A DNA stretch of 64,000 nucleotides from Solirubrobacteraceae bacterium (lineage in GTDB: Bacteria > Actinomycetota > Thermoleophilia > Solirubrobacterales > Solirubrobacteraceae). The notes below the pieces were generated by a model that was not told where the DNA came from, did not search any database, and saw only the letters and a list, made by a program, of their open reading frames with translations. The stretch lies in contig JADGPK010000005.1 in NCBI GenBank assembly GCA_017882445.1, positions 31,433 through 95,432 on the forward strand. Reading direction: 5' to 3'. Within the stretch, counting starts at the first letter, position 1. Each line of letters begins with the position of its first letter. Shown here piece by piece: positions 7,884 through 15,512 of the stretch. A program made the position numbers and the translations under genes.

Positions 7884-9275
7884 CTAGTCCCACCGCTCCG
7901 CTTCGGAGAGGACGCCCGCTATTCCCCGCGGCCTGCCTGACCGTGCCCACTGGCCATACAGCGCGAGGGCGATCAGCAGCGAAGCCGCGACAGCCGCTAT
8001 CGGTTGCCCGCGGCTGAGGTCGACGGCGAGCGTGAACGCGACGACGAGAGCGCCGGCGCCGTTCATGACGAGCGACCCGCGTAGGCGCTCCTGCTGCGAG
8101 AAGCGCGCCATCGCCAGCAGGGCGACGAAGAAGCTCATGAAGACCGACACCGCGTAGTAGAGCACCAGCACCTGTTCGTTGGCCCCGGAGGCGGTGGTCA
8201 CGACCGCGGACACGATCAGAAACAGTACGACGGCCCAATACGGCGTGTGGTGCCTGTTGGTACGCCCCATCCACGACGGGAGGATCCCGACCCCCTGTCC
8301 GTCTGAGGTCATCCGCCGCGAGAGCGCCTTCAGCAGTCCGGGGCCCGCCTGAAACGACGAGCTGGCGGCCGCCAGCAGCAGCAGCGCCGTCGTGATCTGA
8401 AAGGCTACGTACACGCCGTGGCTGCTCGTCACGCTCGCGAGGTTGCCGATCTGGGTGCTGTTCGCGCCAGGCACGCCGATTCCCAGGCGAACCGCCGTTG
8501 CGGTCAGCCCGACCGTGAGAGTCGCGACGATCCCGAGCGTCAGCCACAGGGTTATCCGCCCGAAGCGTCGCCGGCCGGCGTCGTCGAGCTGGCCGAGTTG
8601 GGCGATCGCCGAGGACGGCGCCTCCACGCCGGTCGCCAGCGCCATCGCGACAGGGAAGGAAAGCAGCACCGCGACGTACGCAGCGTGACCGCCGCTGTGC
8701 GTGATCGTGCCGAGGTGCGCTGGGTGAGCTTGCAGCCCGCCGACGAGCACGGCGATTCCGGCGAGGACGAACGCGACGGTCATCAAGGCGAAGATCACGC
8801 GGCCGAAGTGACCGAACCAGGTCAGCCCCGCGACCGCGACGAGCACGACGACGGCCAGCGGAATCCGCGCAGAGGCGAGTCCGGGCACGAACTGGATCAG
8901 TGCTGAGGCGCCGGCCGCTGCGCTGATCGCGATCGTCAGGACGAAGTCAACGACCAGCGCGCCGATCGGGATGAAGGCCCAACTCTCTCCGAATGCCCTG
9001 CCGGCCGCCGCCGCGGCGCCCCCGCCCTCGGGGAAGCGGGCCACGAGCTGGTGGTAGTTCGTGATGATGAGCGCGATGATGGCGACGACGAGGACCATCG
9101 TCGGCAGCAGCAACCCGAGATCGCCGTGCAGCGCGCGCAGCGCTGCCTCGATGGCGTAGGCCACCGAGGAGACCGGGTCGGCCATCACCGCGAAGGCGAA
9201 CGCGAGAAGGAGGATCGGGCGGCTGGTGAAACCGCGGCTGAAGCGCAGGCGAGCGGAGGCGAAGGAACGGGCCAT
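7884..9275 (-). CDS. APC-superfamily amino acid/polyamine permease-like protein
   Basis: This 463-residue polytopic membrane protein has about 12 hydrophobic segments. TM1 contains ADPVSSVAYAIE, matching the unwound TM1 substrate site of APC transporters, and the loop before TM3 has PEGGGAAAAAGRAFG, the family's conserved Gly-rich segment. Start taken at ATG 9275 with GAAAGG upstream; an in-frame start at 9338 would add 21 hydrophilic residues. Substrate unknown; amino acids or potassium are possible. It has no operon partner in the window. Confidence 0.8.
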   Translation of the reverse strand: MARSFASARLRFSRGFTSRPILLLAFAFAVMADPVSSVAYAIEAALRALHGDLGLLLPTMVLVVAIIALIITNYHQLVARFPEGGGAAAAAGRAFGESWAFIPIGALVVDFVLTIAISAAAGASALIQFVPGLASARIPLAVVVLVAVAGLTWFGHFGRVIFALMTVAFVLAGIAVLVGGLQAHPAHLGTITHSGGHAAYVAVLLSFPVAMALATGVEAPSSAIAQLGQLDDAGRRRFGRITLWLTLGIVATLTVGLTATAVRLGIGVPGANSTQIGNLASVTSSHGVYVAFQITTALLLLAAASSSFQAGPGLLKALSRRMTSDGQGVGILPSWMGRTNRHHTPYWAVVLFLIVSAVVTTASGANEQVLVLYYAVSVFMSFFVALLAMARFSQQERLRGSLVMNGAGALVVAFTLAVDLSRGQPIAAVAASLLIALALYGQWARSGRPRGIAGVLSEAERWD

Positions 9276-9423
9276 GGATGCCTTTCGGGGTCGATCGATC
9301 ATGTCGCCGACCAGGCTTCCCGGCACACCTCGAGCCAATAATAGGGTAGGCGTGCCTCGCGGCGCCTACCCGGCGTCCAACACCCTCATGCGGCGAGCCG
9401 CCTCCCGTCCCGCGACCCGACGC

Positions 9424-9630
9424 TCACGGGTAGACCTGCTCACCGGTCTCCGAATCGACGATCCTGATCGCCTCCACCGGGCATTCCCGCGCGGCGGCGA
9501 GGATCAGGTCGTCGGGGCCCGTGCCAACGACCCTGGCGCACTCGTCCACCTGGAAGACCCCTGGGACGAGATCCATGCAATCGCCCTGCCCTATGCAGCT
9601 GGCCTCGTCGATCGTCGGGACATAGCTCAT
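9424..9630 (-). CDS. Small ferredoxin (3Fe-4S type)
   Basis: This 68-residue acidic protein has cysteines C12, C18, C31 and C50, with C50 in ECP. The C12-x5-C18 spacing and the distal C-P are those of single-cluster [3Fe-4S] ferredoxins of actinobacteria, which often serve cytochrome P450s. The start ATG 9630 has AAAGGA upstream. It sits 19 nt after the haem membrane protein gene on the same strand. No P450 lies nearby, so here it more likely donates electrons on the cytoplasmic side of the ApbE/ferric-reductase-like module. That role is inference. Confidence 0.85.
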   Translation of the reverse strand: MSYVPTIDEASCIGQGDCMDLVPGVFQVDECARVVGTGPDDLILAAARECPVEAIRIVDSETGEQVYP

Positions 9631-9649
9631 CGTGGTTCCTTTCACTCGT

Positions 9650-10369
9650 TCAAGTCGCTTGCGAAGCACTGGGCTCCATCTGGCCACGGGGCCGAGCGAT
9701 AGGACGTTGGCTGGTGCTGCCCTCAGTCCAGGGCGCGCCTGAGGGCACGGCGCGGCCGACCTCCCTGCCAGCCGCGCCGGGCACCTCAGGCACGTTTGTG
9801 CGGCTCGCCTCCGGTCGGCTTGCGCCCGAGCGGCGGCCGCTACGCTGCAGGCGCAGCGCAAAGAGGAACAAGACCGGCAGCGCGCTCGCGAGCATCGCGT
9901 AGCGCACGGCCGGGATGGACGCGTCCGTCCCGGCCCCCAGCGCGTGTGCGAGCGAGAGCACGTAGACCACCACCGTGAAACGGTGCATGCGCCGCCACAG
10001 CCGCACGCCGATCCTACGGCGCACATGGAAGCTCAGTCCGAGGATCACCGCGAGGTAGCCGCCGATGATGCCCAGCCCTGTCCACAGCGGCCGGTAGCCG
10101 ATCGCGAACGGAACCAGGATGCCCTTCGCGCCTGCCTTCAACCACGGGTCGGCGGCCAGCAACAGTCCGTGCGCGCCGATCGCACCGAGCGCGATCAGCG
10201 CGAGGTGCTGGTGCAGACCCACCGCGTCGCGCCGCCACCGGGACGGGATCACCCGCGCGGCCATCGCCAAGCCGAGGATCACCGAGCCGGCGATGACGAG
10301 CATCGCCACCATCCCGGCCGAGCGACCGGCGAGCCACCATATGTAGTTGGAGGGCGAGGCCTGGGTCAT
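9650..10369 (-). CDS. Ferric-reductase-like haem membrane protein
   Basis: This 239-residue protein has about six hydrophobic helices in its first 170 residues, with histidines H53, H55, H67, H129 and H142 at helix positions typical of b-type haem ligands in the ferric-reductase/MsrQ-like transmembrane family. The C-terminal 65 residues are hydrophilic, Pro/Arg/Ser-rich and probably cytoplasmic; no FAD/NAD(P)H reductase domain is present. The start overlaps the ApbE stop by 4 nt (ATGA). It could carry electrons across the membrane between the ferredoxin and a flavinylated or other extracytoplasmic acceptor. Confidence 0.75.
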   Translation of the reverse strand: MTQASPSNYIWWLAGRSAGMVAMLVIAGSVILGLAMAARVIPSRWRRDAVGLHQHLALIALGAIGAHGLLLAADPWLKAGAKGILVPFAIGYRPLWTGLGIIGGYLAVILGLSFHVRRRIGVRLWRRMHRFTVVVYVLSLAHALGAGTDASIPAVRYAMLASALPVLFLFALRLQRSGRRSGASRPEASRTNVPEVPGAAGREVGRAVPSGAPWTEGSTSQRPIARPRGQMEPSASQAT

Positions 10370-11349
10370 GCCGCGCTCCCCAGCCCACGCGCCGCGAGAT
10401 CTCCATCAGCGTGCACAGGGCCGATCAGCTCGACGTCGCCGTCATCGTGCACAACGACCCCACCGTGGTCGGCGAGCGCCCGGCGGGCGCCCTCCGGACC
10501 GGTGAGCAGCGCGAGCTTCGCCAGTGTCTCTGCTTCCAGGGCGCTGGGCGCGAGTGCGGTCGCGCCTATCAGGCCGCTCCAGACCGGTTCGCCGCTGGAC
10601 GGGTCGATCAGATGGTGGGCGAATGTGCCGTCCGAGCGCTTCCAGATTCGAACGTTCAGGCCCGACGTGGCCACGCCGCCGCCTGCCAGGCGCAGCGTGT
10701 GGACACACTCACCCGTGAGGGGATGCTCGACCTCGATCGCGATCGGCTCGAGCTCACAGCCGACCCCGCCGACCGCTATGTCTCCACCGCAGTCCACCAC
10801 GAAGCGCGTGTAGCCGCGCAGGCGGTGGGCGACCGCGTCGGCCGCAAGGCCCTTCCCGGTCCCGCCGGTGTCGATACGCAATCCCGGCGGGCGCCGCACC
10901 ACGCCGCGTTCGTGATCGATCTCGATCTGGCGCCAGCGCTCCTCCGAGCACGGCCGGGCCGGCCGCCGCGCCGGCGCAGCGGCCAGGGCGACGGTGAGTG
11001 GCGCAGGCGTGCAGCCATCCTGAGAGCTCTCGTAGCCGATCGCCTCGACCTCGTCGACGAGCGTCGGGTCGACCAGGCCGCAGGAGCGCTCGGCCGCCCA
11101 GACTCCGGCCGCCACGGCGGTGCGCAACAACAGCGACGCCCTCACCTCGTAGGCCGGGTCTGCGTTCAGCGCACCCAACTCGCTGTCCGAGCGAAAGCGC
11201 GACAGACGACGCGCGAAGTCCTCGACGTAGCCACGCTCTCGCGCCGCGGCGGCTTCCGGCGGCGCCAGTGTCGGGAGCAGCGGGGTCCCGATCATCAGGC
11301 GAACGTCGCTGCCCATCGAGCGGAAGGAGGTGTCGTAAAGCGGACTCAT
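10366..11349 (-). CDS. apbE: FAD:protein FMN transferase (ApbE family)
   Basis: ApbE attaches FMN from FAD through a phosphoester bond to a Thr or Ser of target proteins. This 327-residue copy has SMGSDV (11-16), LRIDTGGTGKG (157-167), the VDCGGD strand (185-190) and HHLIDP (245-250). The C-terminal metal site, usually A-D-A-x-(S/T), reads AETLAK (273-278), so Glu replaces the usual Asp. No signal peptide or lipobox is visible. Start at ATG 11349, overlapping the upstream gene by 4 nt; the stop overlaps the haem protein start by 4 nt. No FMN_bind-domain target is encoded nearby, so its substrate is unidentified. Confidence 0.85.
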   Translation of the reverse strand: MSPLYDTSFRSMGSDVRLMIGTPLLPTLAPPEAAAARERGYVEDFARRLSRFRSDSELGALNADPAYEVRASLLLRTAVAAGVWAAERSCGLVDPTLVDEVEAIGYESSQDGCTPAPLTVALAAAPARRPARPCSEERWRQIEIDHERGVVRRPPGLRIDTGGTGKGLAADAVAHRLRGYTRFVVDCGGDIAVGGVGCELEPIAIEVEHPLTGECVHTLRLAGGGVATSGLNVRIWKRSDGTFAHHLIDPSSGEPVWSGLIGATALAPSALEAETLAKLALLTGPEGARRALADHGGVVVHDDGDVELIGPVHADGDLAARGLGSAA

Positions 11350-11672
11350 GAGGTGCGCGTGACCGGGAGGGAGGACGCGTAGCCGCCCGAAGCGCTGACC
11401 TGCTGGGAGGCTTGGGCGGGCTGAGGGGGCGCGTCGGGGGGCAGATGGACGATCACCCGCCGTTCGTAGATCCGGCGCACCAGCACCCTTCGCGGCGGCA
11501 GAGGCGTGGCGGCCGCGCGGGCGCGCAGCGCGGGATCCTCCCCCGAGGCGACTCGCGTCGCCATCAATGCCAGCAGGGCGAGGAAGATGGCCAGCGTGGC
11601 CCATATCGCGCACAGCGCCGCGCGGCTCAGAGGCTCACGCGAGCGTCCGCGACCGGCGGAGCGGTCAGTCAT
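11346..11672 (-). CDS. Small single-TM protein 1 of the redox module
   Basis: This 108-residue protein has a basic N-terminus (about 1-17), one TM helix (about 18-38) and an outward tail. Just after the helix it reads ATRVASGEDPALRA, which closely matches the next gene's ARLSAGADPALRA, so the two are paralogs. The tail has a basic VRRIYERRVIV strand and ends in VTRTS, a motif that recurs in the neighbouring small proteins. The start (ATG 11672) overlaps the upstream gene by 8 nt (ATGACTGA) and the stop overlaps apbE by 4 nt. No family recognised. Confidence 0.65.
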   Translation of the reverse strand: MTDRSAGRGRSREPLSRAALCAIWATLAIFLALLALMATRVASGEDPALRARAAATPLPPRRVLVRRIYERRVIVHLPPDAPPQPAQASQQVSASGGYASSLPVTRTS

Positions 11673-12063
11673 CGCTGACCCCCGGCGCGCCACTGGTGCG
11701 GGTTACGATCGCAGAGGTTGCCGCGGGCGCTCCTTGCCCGACCGCGATCTGCGCGGCGCCGCCGGCCGCCGCGCCTGCGCCACTGACGCGTGTCCTCACG
11801 GTGGGGGCGCCGGAGCCTTCCGTGAGCGTCGCCGCATTCGCGGTCGCGCCGGCGCGAAGCGCCGGGTCGGCGCCGGCGCTGAGCCGGGCCATCATCAGCG
11901 TGAAGACCACCAGGAAGGTTGCGAGCGTGATCACCGCGAGCGGGAAGGCCTCCAGAAGGGGATGCGCTCGCCGCGCCCGCACCTTCGTCGAGGATGCGCG
12001 AGCGTCCTGGCGAACGTCGCTCGGAGGGGAGATCTCCCGCCTGTTGGAGTCGCCGTCAGTCAT
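11665..12063 (-). CDS. Small single-TM protein 2 of the redox module
   Basis: This 132-residue protein has a charged N-terminal 35 residues, one strongly hydrophobic helix (LAVITLATFLVVFTLMMA) and a Gly/Ala/Ser/Thr tail. The tail holds SGAPTVRTRVSGAG and, near the end, VTRTSGAPG. The (S/T)GA triplets recall, but do not exactly match, ApbE flavinylation sites ((S/T)GA(S/T)). It is paralogous to the next gene across the TM-DPALRA region. Translationally coupled on both sides by 8-nt overlaps. No family recognised; an extracytoplasmic tethered tail is likely. Confidence 0.65.
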   Translation of the reverse strand: MTDGDSNRREISPPSDVRQDARASSTKVRARRAHPLLEAFPLAVITLATFLVVFTLMMARLSAGADPALRAGATANAATLTEGSGAPTVRTRVSGAGAAAGGAAQIAVGQGAPAATSAIVTRTSGAPGVSDD

Positions 12064-12541
12064 CTCGCCCGCCGCCCTTGTGATCGCCGCTCTCTCCGCC
12101 ACCACTCGAGCGGGTGGACACCGCTTTCGAGGAGGAGCCCGTGCCGCCGACCGAGGAGCCCGCACCGCTGGTTCGGGTCCTGACCGTCTGCGAACCACCG
12201 CCTACGGGCAGGGTCGAGCCGGACGACGATCTCGAGCCGCTGCTGGCCGTTCTCACCGCCAACGCCGCAGAGCTCGCAGCCGCTGCACCGGCGCTCGAGC
12301 CCGGCAGGTGCGCGCCGGAGGCACCCGCCCCGCCCGGGCCGCTGCCCCCAGCGTGGAGCGGGTGCGCGCGACGGTAGACGTTGACCGTCTTGCGGATGAC
12401 CTCCGTGCGCACCTCGACCGGCTGCGTGCGCTGAGCGACAAGCTTTGCTCCGCCTTCGCCCGAGCCGACCGCCAGGCCGACCAGTACGCCCAGGCCTGCC
12501 AGGGTCAGTCCTCCTGCCGTCATCATCTCGGTGCGTCGCAT
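12056..12541 (-). CDS. Small single-TM protein 3 of the redox module
   Basis: This 161-residue protein has an N-terminal TM helix (about 8-26) followed by VEVRTEVIRKTVNVYRR, similar in pattern to VRRIYERRVIV of small protein 1, then a long Gly/Ser/Ala-rich low-complexity tail with VRTRTSGAG and VSTRSSGGG. It starts at ATG 12541 behind GAGGAGG, the strongest ribosome binding site of the group, which suggests that translation of the coupled small-protein/apbE/haem-protein string begins here. The stop overlaps the next start by 8 nt. Function unknown. Confidence 0.65.
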   Translation of the reverse strand: MRRTEMMTAGGLTLAGLGVLVGLAVGSGEGGAKLVAQRTQPVEVRTEVIRKTVNVYRRAHPLHAGGSGPGGAGASGAHLPGSSAGAAAASSAALAVRTASSGSRSSSGSTLPVGGGSQTVRTRTSGAGSSVGGTGSSSKAVSTRSSGGGESGDHKGGGRDD

Positions 12542-12680
12542 CGGGCCTCCTCGGTCGAGTGTCTTCACTGTCGCTCGTCGACAGCCAGGGGCGGCCCAAG
12601 CGCAGGTTAAGAGTCGGCAAAGACTCCGGCGCACCGGCGGCCGCCCTGCGCCTCTGCGCCTATCGAGAGGGAAGCGGGTC

Positions 12681-13103
12681 TCAGTCGTCGCGCCGCGAGC
12701 TCGAGTCGCGGCCGTCGCCTGAGGAGCCGCTGTTGGAGGACGGCGAGGATTCCCCGGAACCGCCTTCCGGCGGCGAGGCCGACCTCGGCGTGCCGCTCGA
12801 GCCCGCCCCGGCCTGCGTCGGCGTCGACGAGGTCACCGTCGAGGGCGCCTGTCCGGTCTGCGTTCGGCTCGACGGTTCGCGCACGGTCGTCGACCGCGTC
12901 ACCGTCGTGGTCGTGGTCGTGGTGTGCCGGGCCTTCGTGCCCGCCGGCGCGGGCAACAGCCGGAGCCCAGCCGTCAGCGGTTCGGAGGCAAGTCCGATGC
13001 GCTGGCGCACGAGCTGGCTGGTGCCCCAGGTGATCACCGCCGCGAGCGCGATGCCGAGCACGGCGATGAGAGCGACGAGCAGGGTTCGGCGGTTGGAGCT
13101 CAC
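12681..13103 (-). CDS. Small single-TM protein 4, coupled to the histidine kinase
   Basis: This 140-residue protein starts at GTG 13103, overlapping the kinase stop by 4 nt (GTGA). One TM helix (about 7-27) is followed by a short linker and a Thr/Ser-rich tail that includes a run of seven Thr (TTTTTTT) and VTRSTTVREPS, then Gly/Ser/Asp low complexity ending in Arg-Asp residues. Such a tail is a likely O-glycosylation or cell-wall-spanning region. It lies 139 nt before small protein 3. No family recognised. Confidence 0.6.
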   Translation of the reverse strand: MSSNRRTLLVALIAVLGIALAAVITWGTSQLVRQRIGLASEPLTAGLRLLPAPAGTKARHTTTTTTTVTRSTTVREPSSRTQTGQAPSTVTSSTPTQAGAGSSGTPRSASPPEGGSGESSPSSNSGSSGDGRDSSSRRDD

Positions 13104-14473
13104 CGGTCGGCCGCCGGGAACTCGAGCGCGGCCACGGCGCCGCCGCCGGGTCGGTTGGACAATCGTGCATCTCCGTGCCAGGCCCGCACCAGAGTTCTTG
13201 CGATCGCCAACCCGAGGCCGCTCCCGGAGGGGCCCAGCCGGCCGGCTCGACCACGATGGAAGCGCTCGAAGACGAGCTCCTCCTCCCCCGGCGCAAGGCC
13301 CGAGCCACGGTCGCGCACCTCGATCCGCCCGTCGCCGCCGACCATCGTCACCTCTCCGCCCGCGGGCGAATAGTGCAGCGCGTTCTCGATCAGCGCGTCC
13401 AGCGCCCGGTCGAGATCGGCCCGCGCGCACCACACCGTTCCCGCGCCCACGGTGACCGGCGTCAGCGTGATCTGCCGCGCCTCGGCAGCGGCATTCCAGC
13501 GCTGCGCGGCTCGGCCCACCGCGAGTGACAGATCGACGTGCTCGCCCTTGAGCTCGCGATCCTCGGCGCGGCTCAACACGAGTAGCTCGTCGACGATCGC
13601 GGCCAGGCGATCCACCTCGGCTGTCCCCGCGTCGAGCTCAGCGGCGACCTGCCCGGCGACCCCCTCCGCGCCCGCCTCCTCCAGGCGCAGCCTCAACGCT
13701 GTCAGCGGTGTGCGCAACTGGTGAGAGGCATCCGCGATGAACTCTCGCTGAGCCCCTATGAGCCGCTGGTTGCGGTCGGCCATCTCGTTGAACGAGGCGC
13801 TCAGGGACCGCTGCTCGGAGCTCCCCTCGACGATCGCACGCGCGGACAGATCGCCTCCGGCGATCCGCCGCGCCGCGCTCTCCAGGCGCCTGATCGGCAG
13901 GGCCACCTGACGGGCTATCAGCCCCCCGGCGAGCAGGCCGAGCAGCAGCACGGTTCCGGTCACGAGCGCGAGCTTGGCGATCGTGCTTCGCACGGCGTGC
14001 TGCACCGCGGAGACACTCTGGGTGACGCGGACCGCACCGACGGCCCTCCCGCCGCGGACCACGGGGACAGCGGTGGCGAGGATGTTCTCACCGAGGGTGT
14101 GGCTGGCGCGCTGGGTCTGCACGGCACGGCCCCGCAGGGCGGCCGCGATCTCCGGGCGACTGATGTAGCTGCTTCCGAGCGTCGAGGGTCCAGCGCTGTC
14201 GGCAAGGACCTGCCCGCGCGCGTTGACTATCAACACACGCCCGCGCACGGAATCTCCGCTCGAGCGCGCCAGCGCTTCCAGCTCCCTGGTGCTGGGCGGA
14301 TTGACGAGGTCCGACGAGAGCGCCGCGGTGACATCGGCCTGGCTGAGGGCCTGGGAGTGGACCTCGGCGTTCACGCGGTCGCGCAGACTCAGCGCAAGCG
14401 GGACGCCGAGCGACACCACCGCCAGCACCAGCACGTACGCGAGCGAGAGCAGCAGGCGGGTGCGCAGGCTGAC
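13100..14473 (-). CDS. Sensor histidine kinase, probable non-canonical start
   Basis: Domains in order: TM1, an extracytoplasmic sensor of about 130 residues, TM2, HAMP, HisKA with ASHQLRTPL (H238 counted from GTG 14434) and HATPase_c with ENALHYSP, DRGSGL and GSGLGLAIAR. All key motifs are intact. The only standard start, GTG 14434, lacks a ribosome binding site and cuts into TM1. Upstream the frame continues as SLRTRLLLSLAYVLV, typical of kinase N-termini, back to GTC 14473. That codon lies 8 nt after a perfect AGGAGG (14482-14487) and 2 codons after the regulator's TGA. I therefore place the start at 14473, or CTG 14467. It partners the preceding regulator. Confidence 0.8.
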   Translation of the reverse strand, partial: VSLRTRLLLSLAYVLVLAVVSLGVPLALSLRDRVNAEVHSQALSQADVTAALSSDLVNPPSTRELEALARSSGDSVRGRVLIVNARGQVLADSAGPSTLGSSYISRPEIAAALRGRAVQTQRASHTLGENILATAVPVVRGGRAVGAVRVTQSVSAVQHAVRSTIAKLALVTGTVLLLGLLAGGLIARQVALPIRRLESAARRIAGGDLSARAIVEGSSEQRSLSASFNEMADRNQRLIGAQREFIADASHQLRTPLTALRLRLEEAGAEGVAGQVAAELDAGTAEVDRLAAIVDELLVLSRAEDRELKGEHVDLSLAVGRAAQRWNAAAEARQITLTPVTVGAGTVWCARADLDRALDALIENALHYSPAGGEVTMVGGDGRIEVRDRGSGLAPGEEELVFERFHRGRAGRLGPSGSGLGLAIARTLVRAWHGDARLSNRPGGGAVAALEFPAADR

Positions 14474-14476
14474 GGG

Positions 14477-15196
14477 TCAGACCTCCTGCGCGGGTGCGAA
14501 GCGGAAGCCCACGCCCCGCACGGTCTGGATGTAACGAGGCGCGGCCGGATCCTCGCCGAGCTTGCGTCGCAGCGCGGTCATGTGCACATCGAGCGTCTTG
14601 GTCGATCCGAACCAGTTCTCGTCCCAGACATCGCTCATCAGGTCCTCGCGCGTCACGACCTGGCCTGCGCTTCGGGCCATGCGCGCGAGCAGATCGAACT
14701 CCTTGCGCGTCAGCGACAACTCGCCGCCATGCAGCCACGCGCGGCGCGCGGCGACGTCGACCGTCACATCTCCGACGGTCAGCCGAGCGAGCGGCTCGCT
14801 TTGGCGGCTGCGCCGCAGCACCGCGCGGATCCGGGCGATCACCTCGGCGGCGGCGAACGGCTTGACCACGTAATCGTCGGCCCCCAGCTCGAGGCCGACC
14901 ACCCGGTCGATCTCGCTGCCGCGCGCGGTAAGCATGATGATCGGAACCTGAGACCTGGCCCTCAGCTCGCGCGCCAGCTCGCGGCCGTCGCCGTCGGGAA
15001 GCATCAGGTCGAGCAGCACGATGTCGGGCTCGTGCTGCTCCAGCGCGGCGCGAGCCTCAGCGACACTCCCCGCAACGGTCGGCACAAAGCCCTCGCGGGC
15101 CAGCGCGCTGGAGAACGGTTCCGAGATCGACACCTCGTCCTCCACCAGCAGCACGCGATCGCCGCCGCTGCTCGGGTAGAGAACCGCGCCGCCCAT
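14477..15196 (-). CDS. OmpR/PhoB-family response regulator
   Basis: This 239-residue regulator has a receiver domain with acidic pocket E19-D20, phosphoacceptor D63 in LLDLMLPD and the conserved Lys in VVKPF, then a winged-helix DNA-binding domain (LTRKEFDLL ... RGVGFRF). Start taken at ATG 15196; an upstream in-frame start would add Arg-rich sequence not typical of the family. It heads the minus-strand module kinase - small membrane proteins - apbE - haem protein - ferredoxin, so it may control that module in response to an envelope or redox signal. The kinase frame follows one TGA codon later, in the same reading frame. Confidence 0.88.
   Translation of the reverse strand: MGGAVLYPSSGGDRVLLVEDEVSISEPFSSALAREGFVPTVAGSVAEARAALEQHEPDIVLLDLMLPDGDGRELARELRARSQVPIIMLTARGSEIDRVVGLELGADDYVVKPFAAAEVIARIRAVLRRSRQSEPLARLTVGDVTVDVAARRAWLHGGELSLTRKEFDLLARMARSAGQVVTREDLMSDVWDENWFGSTKTLDVHMTALRRKLGEDPAAPRYIQTVRGVGFRFAPAQEV
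14482..14487 (-). promoter_or_regulatory. Shine-Dalgarno that decides the kinase start
   Basis: AGGAGG inside the last codons of the response regulator is spaced 8 nt from GTC 14473 and 48 nt from the first GTG. It supports initiation at GTC (or at CTG 14467, with 14-nt spacing) rather than at GTG 14434. Confidence 0.5.
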
Positions 15197-15512
15197 CTCA
15201 CGATGAATGTAGTACTTCGGGCTTTCACCGCGGGCTCTCGCACGAGGCCAAGGCCCGAGCCCGCGGCCGTCAACTCGCCGCCGAACGATTGCTGTGACGA
15301 TTTTCTCGCAAGATGCGCACAGCAATCTCGAAGGTCCCTTGCAATCGGCTTCGGCCCGTCCTAGATTGTCGCCAGACGCGGTTCGGAGTCGTCAAGAGCG
15401 AGGCCACTGAGGTGTGAGGCCGCGCCACCCGCCGGAGGGCCTTACGGCCTGAAGGGAACGGGTTCCTCAAACGGCTCGGGGCCGCGTCGTTTTGTTGCGG
15501 CATACTCGCGCG
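15197..15512. other. 316-nt intergenic region between the response regulator and dtd
   Basis: No gene is seen here. The region must hold the divergent promoters of the response-regulator module (minus) and dtd (plus). On the plus strand TTGCAA (15339-15344), a 17-nt spacer and TAGATT (15362-15367) form a plausible promoter for dtd. The roughly 140-nt leader that follows contains two short hairpins, GGCC-TTAC-GGCC and GGAAC-GG-GTTCC. No tRNA or known riboswitch was recognised. Confidence 0.5.
15339..15367 (+). promoter_or_regulatory. Candidate promoter for dtd
   Basis: TTGCAA and TAGATT are separated by 17 nt, each close to the sigma-70 consensus (TTGACA/TATAAT). The orientation is towards dtd, whose start is 145 nt downstream. 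Read by eye only. Confidence 0.35.

Noticed and set aside
9424..9630. Cytochrome P450 system including the small ferredoxin
   Set aside because: No P450 heme motif (FxxGxxxCxG) is found in the neighbouring genes; the ferredoxin is better linked to the haem membrane protein.
14477..14479. Possible TGA readthrough making a regulator-kinase fusion
   Set aside because: The two genes are in the same frame, but there is a strong Shine-Dalgarno just before the stop and normal domain ends on both sides, so separate proteins are more likely; no selenocysteine element was recognised.
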